A DNA stretch of 64,000 bases from Persicobacter sp. CCB-QB2 (GCF_001274635.1 NZ_LBGV01000001.1:1736001-1800000), one strand, 5' to 3'; counted from the stretch's first letter, positions 38,452 to 48,639 are shown. Notes: generated by a model not told the origin, from the letters alone. Program-made: numbers and translations.

Positions 38452-38483
38452 TTAATATTCGATATTAATTTCCCAAAATGGGA
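38452..38483. promoter_or_regulatory. Two adjacent inverted repeats, candidate operators of the Xre-RES operon
   Basis: TTAATAT / ATATTAA (38452-38458 and 38462-38468) flank TCG. Next to it TCCCA / TGGGA (38471-38483) flank AAA. They sit upstream of the toxin-antitoxin promoter and in the gap shared with the divergent sulfatase gene, where autorepression by the antitoxin is expected. Confidence 0.4.
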
Positions 38484-38623
38484 CAAAATTAATTTAACAA
38501 TAATAACGATCTTCAAATTTCCTTAAGTCTTAATTCCACAATTTATAAAGCAGAAAAAGCGTCAATGTGGTTTTTTAGCAAAGGAAATAAACTAACCCTC
38601 AATAAAGATAATTTCAAATTAGG

Positions 38624-40003
38624 ATGATGAAGAAATTCGCCTTAGTGGCCACTGCTTTTGCCCTATCTCTGAGCATAGCAGAAGCCCACAACAAAAAGAA
38701 AAATACCCCTAATATTATCATGATCGTTGCTGACGACTTAGGTTATGCAGACGTTGGCTTTCATGGAAGCAGTGAAATCCCAACCCCGAATCTGGACAAA
38801 CTGGCAGCAAGTGGGGTAATTTTTGAAAATGGCTATGTTACCGCTTCCGTATGCGGACCAACAAGAGCGGCCTTGGTTACTGGCAGATACCAACAGCGTT
38901 TCGGGTGTGAAAACAATCCGGCTCCCTATAAATTAGATGAAGAAGTAATAGTCGGAATGCCACTCAGCCAAACCAATGTAGCCGAAACCTTAAAAGCCGA
39001 AGGATATGCAACCGCCTGCTTTGGAAAATGGCATTTAGGAGGCGAAAGAGGCAATGAGGCGCTGATGCCCCGCCAAAGAGGCTTCGATGAATACTTTGGA
39101 TTTTTAGAAGGGGCAGCCCGCTACCTGGATCATCAGAATGAAGAAAAGAAATACATGCGCAACGAGCAGGAACTGGAAATGGAGCCCCGCTACTTTACGG
39201 ATGCTTTAGGCGACGAAACGGTGGATTTCATCGAGAGAAATAAAGAAAATCCGTTCTTCATCTACCTTCCTTTTAATGCCGTTCATGCCCCACTGGAAGC
39301 TACAGAAGAATACCTTGCCCACTTCCAGCATATTGAAAATGAAAACCGTCGTAAGCTTTGCGCCATGCAATTTGGAATGGATGCCAATGTCGGGAAAATC
39401 ATGAATAAACTGGAAGAACTCCAACTCAGAGAAAATACGCTGGTAATCTTCTTAAGTGATAATGGCGGGAAACCAAAAAACAATTTCTCCTACAATACGC
39501 CAATGCGTGGACAAAAAGGACAGTATTATGAGGGTGGTATTCATATTCCATTCGTTATGAGCTGGCCGGGACAAATTCCTTCCGGTGAAAAATATGCGCA
39601 CCCAATTTCCGGCGTTGATATGACCCCAACCATTTTAGCTACGGCCAACATTCCGGAAAAAGCTGAAGCTAATTTCGATGGCGTCAACCTGCTCCCTTTT
39701 GTAAAAGGCGAGAAGGCACAAGCTCCTCATGAATACTTATACTGGAAATTAGGCGCTAATCGCGCTATTCGAAATGATCAGTGGAAGTTGGTACAACATG
39801 GAAAAAAGACCGAGTTATTCCATATCGCCAATGATCCCTACGAAACCACTGATCTTTATGAGCAGCAGCCTGAGATTGTCAAAATGCTGGAAGAGGCATA
39901 TGCAGCTTGGGACAAAGACAATATGCCGGCCCAATATGGCTGGGACAAAAAACAATTTCCAGTATTGGAAAAACGAAGCCGACGCATTGGTTTAGAGCTA
40001 TAA
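38624..40003 (+). CDS. Secreted family S1 sulfatase
   Basis: 459 residues with a signal peptide (MKKFALVATAFALSLSIAEA). IIMIVADDLGYADVG holds the metal-binding Asp pair. TASVCGPTRAALVTGRY gives the CxPxR motif in which Cys (about residue 76) is converted to formylglycine. GKWHLGG supplies the later active-site Lys and His, and FLSDNGGKP the Asp-Asn pair. Members of the arylsulfatase A-like group cut sulfate esters, often from algal or animal polysaccharides, which suits a marine host (inference). No glycoside hydrolase or sulfatase-maturase gene is beside it. A MITE is inserted 20 bases after the stop, on the side away from the promoter. Confidence 0.92.
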   Translation: MMKKFALVATAFALSLSIAEAHNKKKNTPNIIMIVADDLGYADVGFHGSSEIPTPNLDKLAASGVIFENGYVTASVCGPTRAALVTGRYQQRFGCENNPAPYKLDEEVIVGMPLSQTNVAETLKAEGYATACFGKWHLGGERGNEALMPRQRGFDEYFGFLEGAARYLDHQNEEKKYMRNEQELEMEPRYFTDALGDETVDFIERNKENPFFIYLPFNAVHAPLEATEEYLAHFQHIENENRRKLCAMQFGMDANVGKIMNKLEELQLRENTLVIFLSDNGGKPKNNFSYNTPMRGQKGQYYEGGIHIPFVMSWPGQIPSGEKYAHPISGVDMTPTILATANIPEKAEANFDGVNLLPFVKGEKAQAPHEYLYWKLGANRAIRNDQWKLVQHGKKTELFHIANDPYETTDLYEQQPEIVKMLEEAYAAWDKDNMPAQYGWDKKQFPVLEKRSRRIGLEL

Positions 40004-40022
40004 ATCAAAAAAGCTACCCTAA

Positions 40023-40238
40023 CCCGGATTATTCATGCTTAAATCCTCGTTTAGCTGTAAGGCGGAAAAAATGAAGGAATAGTTTCCTATTTCGAGTTTT
40101 TTCCAACGAAACAGATGAATGAGGAGAAAGCAAGCTTGCCCAAATTTGGGCTATTACAAACTAAAGAAAATTAATTATAATGAACTAAAAATAAGCCACT
40201 TGAACTTAGTTAATTAATTTAGCGGTGAATAATTCGGG
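40023..40238 (+). repeat. MITE-like element with 4-bp target duplication (CTAA), best-preserved copy
   Basis: 216 bp. Terminal repeats CCCGGATTATTCA (40023-40035) and TGAATAATTCGGG (40226-40238) are inverted with one mismatch. CTAA flanks both ends (40019-40022 and 40239-40242). The perfect palindrome GCCCAAATTTGGGC is at 40138-40151. The longest interior frames are trivial, so it encodes nothing. Confidence 0.92.
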
Positions 40239-40274
40239 CTAAGTTAATCATGGCTGAGGCTAGCTTTTTTTCGA

Positions 40275-40708
40275 TCATTGGTTATATCCATTAACTTTGA
40301 AAACACCTTGATTTAACTCAGAAGGAATAGTATTACCCTTCAATGCATTTTCTATAAAAAGGGAAAAATCTTCCTTTATCGGGTCCAAAAGTGGCCCCAC
40401 ATGGGTGACCTTTATTGGATTAATTTCAATCCATTCCATCAACTCAAACCCATCCTGTTTTACCTCATCCCACTAAACTAAAGAGTCCATTATTTTCTGA
40501 ACCAAGGACCAGACTGTCGAATATTTCGGACTGAAAGCTGGTTTCTTCCTGACAAATGGCTCTGATGTGATCAGAACAGGGGGTGTTATTCTCACATTAA
40601 GGGATTTTCGACAGCCCACTCAAGGACATCTTTGATATTGACTGAAGGCTTGAAATCCTGACTGGCATTATTAGCGTCCACTAACTGTTTCCATTCCGTA
40701 TGGTTCAT
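40275..40708 (-). pseudogene. Decayed gene of unknown function
   Basis: On the minus strand an ATG at 40708 opens 38 codons (MNHTEWKQLVDANNASQDFK and on to AVENPLM), then a TGA. The same frame continues with protein-like sequence (ENNTPCSDHIRAICQEETSF, SEIFDSLVLGSENNGLFSL), then a frame change leads to EVKQDGFELMEWIEINP, KVTHVGPLLDPIKEDFSLF and a stop near 40275. Together about 144 codons look like one protein with a stop and a shift. Unlike the five G-run cases, one base does not repair it, so real decay is likely. The family is not recognised. It lies next to a MITE. Confidence 0.45.
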
Positions 40709-40874
40709 CCATCAACTGAGTTGGGGTTTAAAAACATATTCCAGCCATATACTATTTCCCATTCCCATCAAATTGACTTCAAAAATTACCCCGGTACAAG
40801 CAATTTCTACCCTAAAGCAAAAAAGCCACCCCAACCGGAGCAGCTTTTTACTATTGCTTATTTCATCTGTGAAA

Positions 40875-42451
40875 TTACTTCCTGATATATAAATCAAAAA
40901 TACGTTCAGCACATCGCTCGCCATCAATAGCCGCAGAAGCAATACCTCCGGCATAACCAGCACCTTCCCCACATGGGAAAAGCCCCTTAATTTCCGGATG
41001 CTCCAGACTTTCCTTATCTCTCGGAATTCTCACGGGAGAAGAAGTCCTGGATTCCACCCCCAATATCTGTGCATCATTGGTCAGGTAACCTTTCATCTTC
41101 TTTCCAAAAGATTTAAATCCAAATTTCAATCGATGCGCCACGGCTTCCGGCAACACATTCCGCATATCCACAGAACTCACCCCGGCTGATAAGAAGTCTC
41201 CAAAAGCGAATTCGACACCTTGCCATTCACAAAGTCCATCATCCGCTGTGCCGGAGCCACCTGCGTTTCACCTCCCGCACGGAAAGCCGCCTGCTCTATT
41301 CTACGCTGATACTCCATCGCCGCCAACTGTCCGAATTCCGGAATCAAATGCCCGTAATCGTCCTCATCGACCGCCACTACCATTCCGGAGTTCGCATATT
41401 TGGAATCCCTTCTGGAAGGCGACATCCCGTTGACCACAATCTCTCCCGGAGCCGTAGCCGCCGGCACAATAAAGCCTCCTGGACACATACAGAAAGAAAA
41501 TACCCCTTTCTTCAGGCCCTTAAAAGCTTCCTGTGAAACCAATGAATAAGCGGCCGCAGGTAAAATCCCACGATCAGGCCCACAACTATACTGAATATTA
41601 TCAATCAACGGTTGCGCATGCTCAATCCTTACACCCAGGGCAAAAGGCTTGTTCTCAATCAGAATGCGCTTACGATTCAGCAGTTCAAAAATATCTCTGG
41701 CCGAATGTCCGGTTGCCAGCAAAACAGCCTCTCCTTCGATATACTGCCCGCTTTGCAACACCACACCCTGCACCTTACCGCTGCGAATCTTGATATCCTC
41801 TACCCGGCTATCAAACAGAATTTCTCCACCCGAATCTTTAATCGACTGGCGAATCTCTGCAATCAGCTTCGGTAGTTTATTCGTTCCAATATGCGGATGT
41901 GCATCCACCAACAACTCCTCACGACCACCATGCGCTACCAAAATCTCCAATATTCTGCGGAAATCTCCACGCTTTTTAGAACGCGTGTACAATTTACCAT
42001 CAGAATACGTTCCAGCACCGCCTTCTCCAAAACAATAATTGGAATCCGGATTCACCGTATGCTCTTTATTGATCGCCGCCAAATCCCGACGACGCGCCTG
42101 CACATCCTTGCCGCGCTCCACCACTATCGGCTTCACGCCCAACTCCAGCAAACGCAAAGCCGCGAACAATCCCGCAGGACCAGCGCCCACAATCACTACA
42201 CGCTTCGCATTCGAAACGTTCAAATAATCCCGCTGATAACTGATCGTGTTCGAAGGCTGCTCATCCACAAAAACCTCCACGCCCACATTCACGCGCACCT
42301 TTTTCTTGCGCGCATCAATCGAACGGCGCGTCATGCGTACATGCACCTGATCACGATCCGTCAACCCCTCACGCTTGCGCACATAGGCATCAAATGCCTG
42401 CTCATCAAACGCTACCTCAGGGGCTACATTTAAATTAAATTCCTTCTTCAT
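40875..42451 (-). CDS. NAD(P)/FAD-dependent oxidoreductase (YhiN/dehydrogenase-like), frameshifted
   Basis: The first frame (42451 to 41177) ends SLLETSYQPG and the second (41180 to 40875) continues SSVDMRNVLPEAVAHRL. They join at a run of four G on the coding strand (41180-41183); one more G gives about 525 residues. The FAD Rossmann motif is VVIVGAGPAGLFAALRL (about 88-104). GEGGAGTYSDGKLYTRS, SAMP-like HSARDIFELL, and the late PCGEGAGYAGGIASAAIDG (FAD) match a widespread bacterial FAD-dependent protein of unknown substrate. I chose the ATG at 42451, with GGAGG ten bases upstream; a GTG four codons earlier is also in frame. The N-terminal 80 residues form a small extra domain. Cytoplasmic. 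Confidence 0.85.
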
Positions 42452-42671
42452 ACCGGAAGACACCTCCCAATGCCCATTCCCGAATTGATCAAAATGTTTT
42501 TAGCGCATGTTTAAAACTTAAAATCCGAAACGAAAATTTGGAGTATTGTAGAAGTGATGAAGTATTATTTTGAGAGAATAGCAACGCTATTGTTGAAAAA
42601 TAATTCAAAATCAATTCAATAATCCGAATCTGTAGTAGAATGGTAAGTTTTTAAACACGCTCGTAATTTGG

Positions 42672-42800
42672 GGCTTCCCACCTGACGGCGGTCGGGCTTG
42701 CGGCAGTCGCTCTTTTGGGCGGGCAGTCCTGAAAAAATCAAATAACCTGCCCGCCCAAAAGGAGCTCCAACAATCGGCTAACGCCTCTGCCGCTATCCCT
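42672..42800. repeat. GC-rich intergenic palindromic element
   Basis: In an otherwise AT-rich gap, this stretch is clearly richer in G and C. CTTTTGGGCGGGCAG (42712-42726) and CTGCCCGCCCAAAAG (42747-42761) are perfect 15-bp inverted repeats with a 20-base loop. Conserved-looking flanks are CGGTCGGGCTTGCGGCAG on the left and GGAGCTCCAACAATCGGC and GCCGCTATCCCTAAGCC on the right. Similar intergenic elements occur repeatedly in other Bacteroidota genomes (from general knowledge). It encodes nothing. The rest of the 42464-42826 gap holds nothing recognised. Confidence 0.7.
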
Positions 42801-42826
42801 AAGCCAAAACCGCAAACCGGAAAGTC

Positions 42827-43564
42827 CTAGCCGTGGTAGCGCTCCATATGCTTGTCCTTCAGCTTGCGATTTTCCAGCTGCAACCACTGCTCCCAGAAAT
42901 CATTCGCAGGAACACCAGCTCTCAAAAACATCTTCTCCTTCGTTACCGGATGGGTAAAGTTCAAATACAAGGCATGTAAATTAATCGACTTATCCGGATT
43001 AGGCTTGTGGAAACCATAACGCAAATCCCCACGAATCGGGCAACCCATATGGGACAACTGCACCCGAATCTGATGCGGACGCCCCGTCAACGGATTCACC
43101 TCTAATAGGAAATGCTCATTCATTTTACCCAAAGACTTATAAGTCAGCTCCGAACGCTGCGCGCCTTCCACTTCCTTATCATAAGCTGTCGTTACATTCC
43201 GCTTTCCATCTTTCTTCAGGTAGTTCACCAACTTATCTTCCCATTTCGGCGGACGTTTCTTCACCACCGCCCAATAAGTTTTATATACTTTCTTATCACG
43301 GAAAGCTTTAGTCATTCTTTCCAATGCCTTGGAAGTTCGGGCTAAAATCACCAATCCCGACACCGGACGATCCAAACGGTGCACCGCATGTAAAAATACC
43401 GCCCCCGGCTTATTATATTTTTCCTTAATATACTCTTTGGCATAATCCAATAGGGTCTTATCGCCTGTTGCGTCACCCTGAACCAAAACGCCCGCGTCCT
43501 TGTCCACCACCAATAAGTGATTGTCTTCAAAAACGACGCGGAATGGATATTTATTCTTATTCAT
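42827..43564 (-). CDS. RluA-family RNA pseudouridine synthase
   Basis: 245 residues from the ATG at 43564 (MNKNKYPFRVVFEDNHLLVV). The catalytic Asp is in HAVHRLDRPVSGLVI (about residue 68), and YKTYWAVVKKRP, LEVNPLTGRPHQIRVQLSHM and NLHALYLNFTHP are the family's other blocks. It lacks an N-terminal S4 domain, so it belongs to the short RluA/RluC-like group. The RNA target (23S rRNA or tRNA) cannot be told. It lies 84 bases downstream of the PDDEXK nuclease gene on the same strand. Confidence 0.92.
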   Translation of the reverse strand: MNKNKYPFRVVFEDNHLLVVDKDAGVLVQGDATGDKTLLDYAKEYIKEKYNKPGAVFLHAVHRLDRPVSGLVILARTSKALERMTKAFRDKKVYKTYWAVVKKRPPKWEDKLVNYLKKDGKRNVTTAYDKEVEGAQRSELTYKSLGKMNEHFLLEVNPLTGRPHQIRVQLSHMGCPIRGDLRYGFHKPNPDKSINLHALYLNFTHPVTKEKMFLRAGVPANDFWEQWLQLENRKLKDKHMERYHG

Positions 43565-43648
43565 ACCTGTTGTATTTATTTTTGGGAGGCATTTATCCTC
43601 CAATTGTTCTTTCAATTACAGAAACCATTCCAAAGAACAGTTCTTTGG

Positions 43649-44758
43649 CTATCCGTCGAGCAAAGCCTTAAATTGTTCCTTACTTGGGATAACCGTTTTA
43701 TATCTGCTGGCAAAAATCTGGTCATTATCTTCCGGCAGACTGATTTTCACCAGGGTTTCATTCTTTTCTTTGCAGAGAATAATTCCCACTGTTTTATGCT
43801 CATGCGCTAAACGAACGTGCCGGTCGTAGAAATTTACATACATCTGCATTTGACCTAAATCCTGATGGCTCAATTCGCCTATCTTCAGGTCAATCAACAC
43901 AAAGCTTTGCAGGATCCGATTGAAAAATACCAGATCAACCCAAAAGTGTTTATCATCAAAAGAAATGCGTTCCTGTCGGCCCACGAAGGTAAAACCCTGT
44001 CCCAACTCCAAAAGAAAGTGCTCCAATTTCTCAATGATGGCAGATTCCAGATCCAACTCGGAATAACGCTCCTTTTCCGGCAAGCCTACAAACTCCAGCA
44101 CATAAGGATCCTTTAACAAATCATGCACCGTCTGTATCTCCTGTCCTACTTCCGAAAGCTTCCGAACGCCCTCCTTATCACGACTCAGCGCCAGGCGTTC
44201 ATAGAGAGAAGTATCATATTGTCGCTTAAATTCCCGGAGGCTCCAGTTATTTCGCAAGCACTCTATCTCGTAAAACCGTCGCTCCTTTTCATCTGAAATC
44301 CGCATCAACCGCAAATAATGCGACCAACTCAGCGGAAACGGATTGGACAAAGGGTCATTTTTAGTACTTTTCAGAGTATCTGCCAATTCAGCAGACACTG
44401 TCTGCTGTTTCTCCTGATGCTCTAACTCCCCAAGTTCCTTGAATTCAGCAGACACTGTCTGCTGTTTTTCAAAAGCCAGAAAAAAAGTCCGCATCTGCCG
44501 AAGGTTGGTTGCTGAAAAACCTTTCCCAAACTCGCTGGTAAGCCTTTTTGACAAATCGGCCAACAATTCCTTCCCATAAGCTGCCCTTTCCTCTCCCTGC
44601 TGTTCTTCCTCCACAATCATCCGACCAATCTCAAAATAAGTATTGGTCATCGTCTCATTGACCGACCGGGCAATATGATTTCTGGCCTGATTCAGCAAGG
44701 CAGCAACCTTTTCAAAAAATTGCATATTAGAAAGAGAAGACATTTCGTTCATGATCAT
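43649..44758 (-). CDS. YhcG-type PDDEXK nuclease (DUF1016)
   Basis: 369 residues. The N-terminal DUF1016 part is NTYFEIGRMIVEEEQQGEER (about 40-60) with SATNLRQMRTFFLAF, followed by SWSHYLRLMRISDEKERRFY and EIECLRNNWSLREFKRQ. The C-terminal nuclease core is ISFDDKHFWVDLVFFNRILQ (about 270-290) and VLIDLKIGELSHQDLGQMQM, giving D...(D/E)xK. Family members are found near restriction and defence loci and are also scattered alone; function is unproven. An in-frame duplication of about 19 codons repeats QQTVSAE, encoded by a perfect 19-base palindrome present twice (44389-44407 and 44446-44464). The start at 44758 has in-frame ATGs at 44752 and 44743. Confidence 0.88.
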   Translation of the reverse strand: MIMNEMSSLSNMQFFEKVAALLNQARNHIARSVNETMTNTYFEIGRMIVEEEQQGEERAAYGKELLADLSKRLTSEFGKGFSATNLRQMRTFFLAFEKQQTVSAEFKELGELEHQEKQQTVSAELADTLKSTKNDPLSNPFPLSWSHYLRLMRISDEKERRFYEIECLRNNWSLREFKRQYDTSLYERLALSRDKEGVRKLSEVGQEIQTVHDLLKDPYVLEFVGLPEKERYSELDLESAIIEKLEHFLLELGQGFTFVGRQERISFDDKHFWVDLVFFNRILQSFVLIDLKIGELSHQDLGQMQMYVNFYDRHVRLAHEHKTVGIILCKEKNETLVKISLPEDNDQIFASRYKTVIPSKEQFKALLDG

Positions 44759-44847
44759 ATTTTAAGGTAAAATCATAACAGAATCCACTCAAAATATAAA
44801 CAAAAACCCACAGGCATACAATCATGCTCCATGGGTTTGAAATGATC

Positions 44848-46428
44848 TTAAAATTCCGAAGTAAAGTGGAATTGAATATTCGGGAAGTTGTCCTGAACCA
44901 TCTGCAACCACGCACGTGATTCCGCCATAAACACCAATTTACCATCTTTATCACGGGCAATATGACGACCTTTGGACGCGATAAAAGCATCCATGTCTTT
45001 TTCATTTTCTGCCGAAATCCAACAAGCTTTGTACAAGTTCATTGGACGGAAATCACAGGAAGCCCCATACTCCCCCTTCAATCGGAATTGAATTACTTCA
45101 AACTGAAGTTGTCCTACAACACCCACAACCTTACGGGATCCCATCTCGAAAGTAAACAACTGCGCCAAACCTTCCTCCATTAGCTGAGAAAGCCCTTTTT
45201 CCAATTGCTTGGTTTTCATCGCATCCTTATTCACCACCTCGCGGAACATTTCCGGCGAGAAGGAAGGAATACCTTTATAATTACCTTTTTCTCCTTCGGT
45301 AAGCGTATCGCCGATTTTCAGGTTACCCGTATCATACAAACCGATGATATCGCCCGGCCATGCCTCATCGACAATCTCCTTATCCTGCGCCATAAAAGCG
45401 GTGGTATTGGAGAATTTCATCTTTTTATCATGACGGATGTGCAAATAAGGCTTCGAACGCTCAAACTTACCGGAACACACCCGCATAAAGGCGATACGGT
45501 TACGGTGCTTAGGATCCATATTGGCGTGGATCTTAAAGATAAATCCGGAGAATTTTGGATCCTGAGGTTCCACCTCGCGAAGCTCCGTCTCACGTGGAAT
45601 TGGTGCCGGCGCAATATCCACGAAACAATCCAACAGCTCCTGCACCCCGAAGTTATTCACTGCTGAGCCAAAGAATACGGGTGCAATATTTCCTGCCAAA
45701 TATTCCTCTGTATCGAATTTCTCATATACTCCATTGATCAACTCCACGTCTTCACGCAATTGAGCAGCATCATTTTCGCCAACATATTGCTCCAATTCAG
45801 GGCTCTCAATATCAGAAATCTCGATTTTTTCAGCAGACAGCTTCTGACGGCTCGCTTCAAACAAAACCAATTTCTTTTCATATAAAGAGTAAACCCCCTT
45901 GAAGTTTTTACCAATATTGATGGGCCATGACAATGGATGAACCTGCAAGCCTAACTTCTCCTCAATCTCCTCCAACAACTCGAAAGGATCACGACCCTCA
46001 CGGTCCAATTTGTTAATAAAACAAAGCACCGGCGTCTGACGCATTCGACAAACCTCCATCAATCGCTCGGTTTGTTCCTCCACACCCTTCACACAGTCAA
46101 TCACCATAATTACAGAGTCCACGGCCGTCAGGGTTCTGTAGGTATCTTCCGCAAAATCCTTGTGACCCGGTGTATCCAGCAAGTTGATACGCTTGTTTCG
46201 GTAATCAAATCCCATTACGGAAGTCGCTACCGAGATACCACGTTGCTTCTCAATCTCCATCCAGTCAGATCGGGCATGATCCTTAATTTTATTGGATTTT
46301 ACCGCACCCGCAGTCTGAATCGCCCCCCCGAAAAGCAAAAGCTTCTCCGTCAGGGTCGTTTTACCGGCATCAGGGTGAGAAATGATACCAAAGGTTCTTC
46401 TTTTCTTAATTTCCTCAACTAAACTCAT
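44848..46428 (-). CDS. prfC: Peptide chain release factor 3
   Basis: 526 residues, the normal length. G1 is [20 protein letters not shown], then [21 protein letters not shown]3 [14 protein letters not shown] and G4 [11 protein letters not shown]. The middle beta-barrel domain and the C-terminal domain ([20 protein letters not shown]) match RF3, not EF-G. It is a GTPase that recycles RF1 and RF2 from the ribosome after peptide release. Cytoplasmic. A -7 box stands 55 bases upstream. Confidence 0.96.
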   Translation of the reverse strand: MSLVEEIKKRRTFGIISHPDAGKTTLTEKLLLFGGAIQTAGAVKSNKIKDHARSDWMEIEKQRGISVATSVMGFDYRNKRINLLDTPGHKDFAEDTYRTLTAVDSVIMVIDCVKGVEEQTERLMEVCRMRQTPVLCFINKLDREGRDPFELLEEIEEKLGLQVHPLSWPINIGKNFKGVYSLYEKKLVLFEASRQKLSAEKIEISDIESPELEQYVGENDAAQLREDVELINGVYEKFDTEEYLAGNIAPVFFGSAVNNFGVQELLDCFVDIAPAPIPRETELREVEPQDPKFSGFIFKIHANMDPKHRNRIAFMRVCSGKFERSKPYLHIRHDKKMKFSNTTAFMAQDKEIVDEAWPGDIIGLYDTGNLKIGDTLTEGEKGNYKGIPSFSPEMFREVVNKDAMKTKQLEKGLSQLMEEGLAQLFTFEMGSRKVVGVVGQLQFEVIQFRLKGEYGASCDFRPMNLYKACWISAENEKDMDAFIASKGRHIARDKDGKLVFMAESRAWLQMVQDNFPNIQFHFTSEF

Positions 46429-46482
46429 CGTGGAATATATCTATAATTATGTTGCGCTAAAGGCGGTTTTTAAATCAGTCCG

Positions 46483-46490
46483 CAAAATTA
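46483..46490 (-). promoter_or_regulatory. -7 box for prfC
   Basis: TAATTTTG on the minus strand matches TAnnTTTG, 55 bases before the prfC start. No clear -33 element is seen. Confidence 0.4.
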
Positions 46491-46648
46491 GTAATTTAAC
46501 AAGACAATCCCTTCATTAATCCGTAACATTTAGCGGAAAAGCATTTTTCGCAAAGAAGGTAATGGCCTTATTCACCTTGAGATTTCCTTTTCCATAAAAA
46601 TCCCCTAATTTGCCCATTCCAATTGGCAACACCAACCCAACACCAACC

Positions 46649-48456
46649 ATGCCTGAGGATATTTCTAATCCAGCGAAACTTCTGCTAGAGGTTTGCAACC
46701 TGAGCATTACGCTCAATGGTCAGTCCGGCCCTATAAAAGTGGTCGAAAATCTTTCCTTTTGCCTCCGGGAAGGAGAAACTCTGGGATCGTAGGAGAATCC
46801 GGCTCCGGAAAATCCGTAACGGCCACCAGTATTCTAGGACTGTGGACCGGGCCGGAGGTTCATCATTATGAGGGCGAAGCCTGGTACTATCTGCCCCATG
46901 GAGAAAAAATAAATTTATTGAATTTCGGAGAACGGGATTTCCTGAAAATCAGAGGAAAAGAAATTGCCATGGTTTTTCAGGAACCGATGACCGCCCTGAA
47001 TCCCTTGATGAAAGTGGGCAAACAACTACTGGAAGCGATACAAAGGCGCCAAAAGCTTCATCCAAAAGAGGCGAAGTCCAAAGCCATTGAAGTACTGGAA
47101 AACATCCCATTTAGTGAACCGGAAAGAATTTTCTCCGCCTATCCCCATCAGCTTTCCGGAGGACAAAAGCAACGAATCCTGATCGCCATGGCCATGGTGA
47201 ATCATCCACGATTATTGGTCGCGGATGAGCCCACAACTGCCTTGGACACAATCATTCAAAATAAGATCATCCAAACCTTTGAAAGGTTAAAAAAACAGTA
47301 CGGAACCTCCATGCTGTTCATTTCGCATGATTTAGGCGTGGTTTCTAAATTAGCGGATAAAATACTGGTACTGAATCAAGGCCAAACAGAAGAGCAGGGC
47401 GATACCCATGTCATTTTCGAAAATCCCCAGGCGCCCTACACCAAAGGACTCATCGCATGCCGGCCAAGATTGGATCTAAAGATGAACCGACTACCTACTC
47501 TAAATGATTTTCTTCCTCAAAATGGCAATCCGGCCAAATATAAAGCCGTAGAAGATGCCATCATTCAGCAGGTGCTTACTGATGAAGCATTGGAAACTAA
47601 GCGAAAAGCATTTTTTAAACGAAAACCTCTGATTCAAATTCGGGATTTAAACTTTGCTTATAACGCATCTAAACGCTTCCCCTGGTCCTCCGCCACGCGT
47701 AAAAAAGTGATCCACTCGGTCAGCCTTGAATTGTATGAAGGGGAGATTTTAGGTCTTGTGGGCCAGTCCGGATCAGGCAAAAGCACGCTGGCTCGTATTC
47801 TGATGCAACTCGTTAAGGGCGCAGAGGGAAGCATTATCTTCAATGGGAGAAATATACTGGAATCAAGCCAAAAGGAGCTTTTTGCAATCAGAAAAAAAAT
47901 CGGCATCATCTTTCAGGATCCTTTTCAATCCTTGAACCCCAGACACACCATAGCGCATTGCCTGATGGAACCACTGGAATCATTCGGCATCGGCAAGAAC
48001 AAAGCCGATCGATGGGCCCTGGCCGCTATCTGGATTAAAAAAGTGGGATTACCTCAGGATGCTTTATATCGCTATCCCCACGCTTTTAGTGGTGGACAAC
48101 GCCAAAGAATCGCGATCGCACGCGCATTAATTACAGAGCCGGAACTCATCATTTGCGATGAATGTGTTTCTGCCCTTGATGTTTCGGTTCAGGCGCAGAT
48201 CCTCAATCTTTTGATGGATCTCAAAGAAGAATTAAAGGTCTCCTTTTTATTTATTTCCCATGACCTTTCGGTCATTAAATCCGTCTCCGATCGGGTATTG
48301 GTTATGAACAAAGGAAGAATAGTGGAACAGGATTTTGCAGAGGTGCTCTTCGAAAAACCCAAACACCAATACACCCAAAGACTATTGGAAGCTATTCCGA
48401 AAATAGAATTCCATAACCTCCAGCAACCCTACTCCTCTAAAAACAATAAGATTTGA
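46649..48456 (+). CDS. Fused dipeptide/oligopeptide ABC transporter ATPase (two ABC domains), frameshifted
   Basis: The first frame (from the ATG at 46649) ends at SFCLREGETLGS just before Walker A. The second frame (46693-48456) supplies the rest. One extra G in the GGG at 46783-46785 restores LREGETLGIVGESGSGKS and a protein of about 602 residues. Domain 1 has Walker A GESGSGKS, signature LSGGQKQR and Walker B LLVADEPT. Domain 2 has GQSGSGKS, FSGGQRQR and LIICDECVSALD; here a Cys follows the catalytic Glu (usual DEPVSALD). The C-terminal helix of each domain is of the oligopeptide type (KHQYTQRLLEAIP). It would energise import of peptides or similar solutes. No permease gene lies next to it. 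Cytoplasmic face of the membrane. Confidence 0.85.
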
Positions 48457-48639
48457 GGAAAATTTATTTATTAACCAAAAAAAAATACGAATTACTATTT
48501 CTTTACCCTGCTTCTTGATAATATTAGTAAATTGCAAGCCAAATTTTTGAGGATTTGAGCCCTGAAGTTTAACTTCTAAATAATTAATCCCGGGAACACG
48601 CTTGACTCCACAAGGAGTAAGTTAATTAAACATAGTTCA

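Noticed and set aside
40138..40151. GCCCAAATTTGGGC as a regulatory operator after the sulfatase gene
   Set aside because: It is part of the repeated element and recurs in other copies, so it belongs to the MITE and not to the sulfatase gene.
44389..44464. The repeated palindrome as a start of a CRISPR array
   Set aside because: There are only two copies, within a coding frame, spaced by coding sequence and with no cas genes near.
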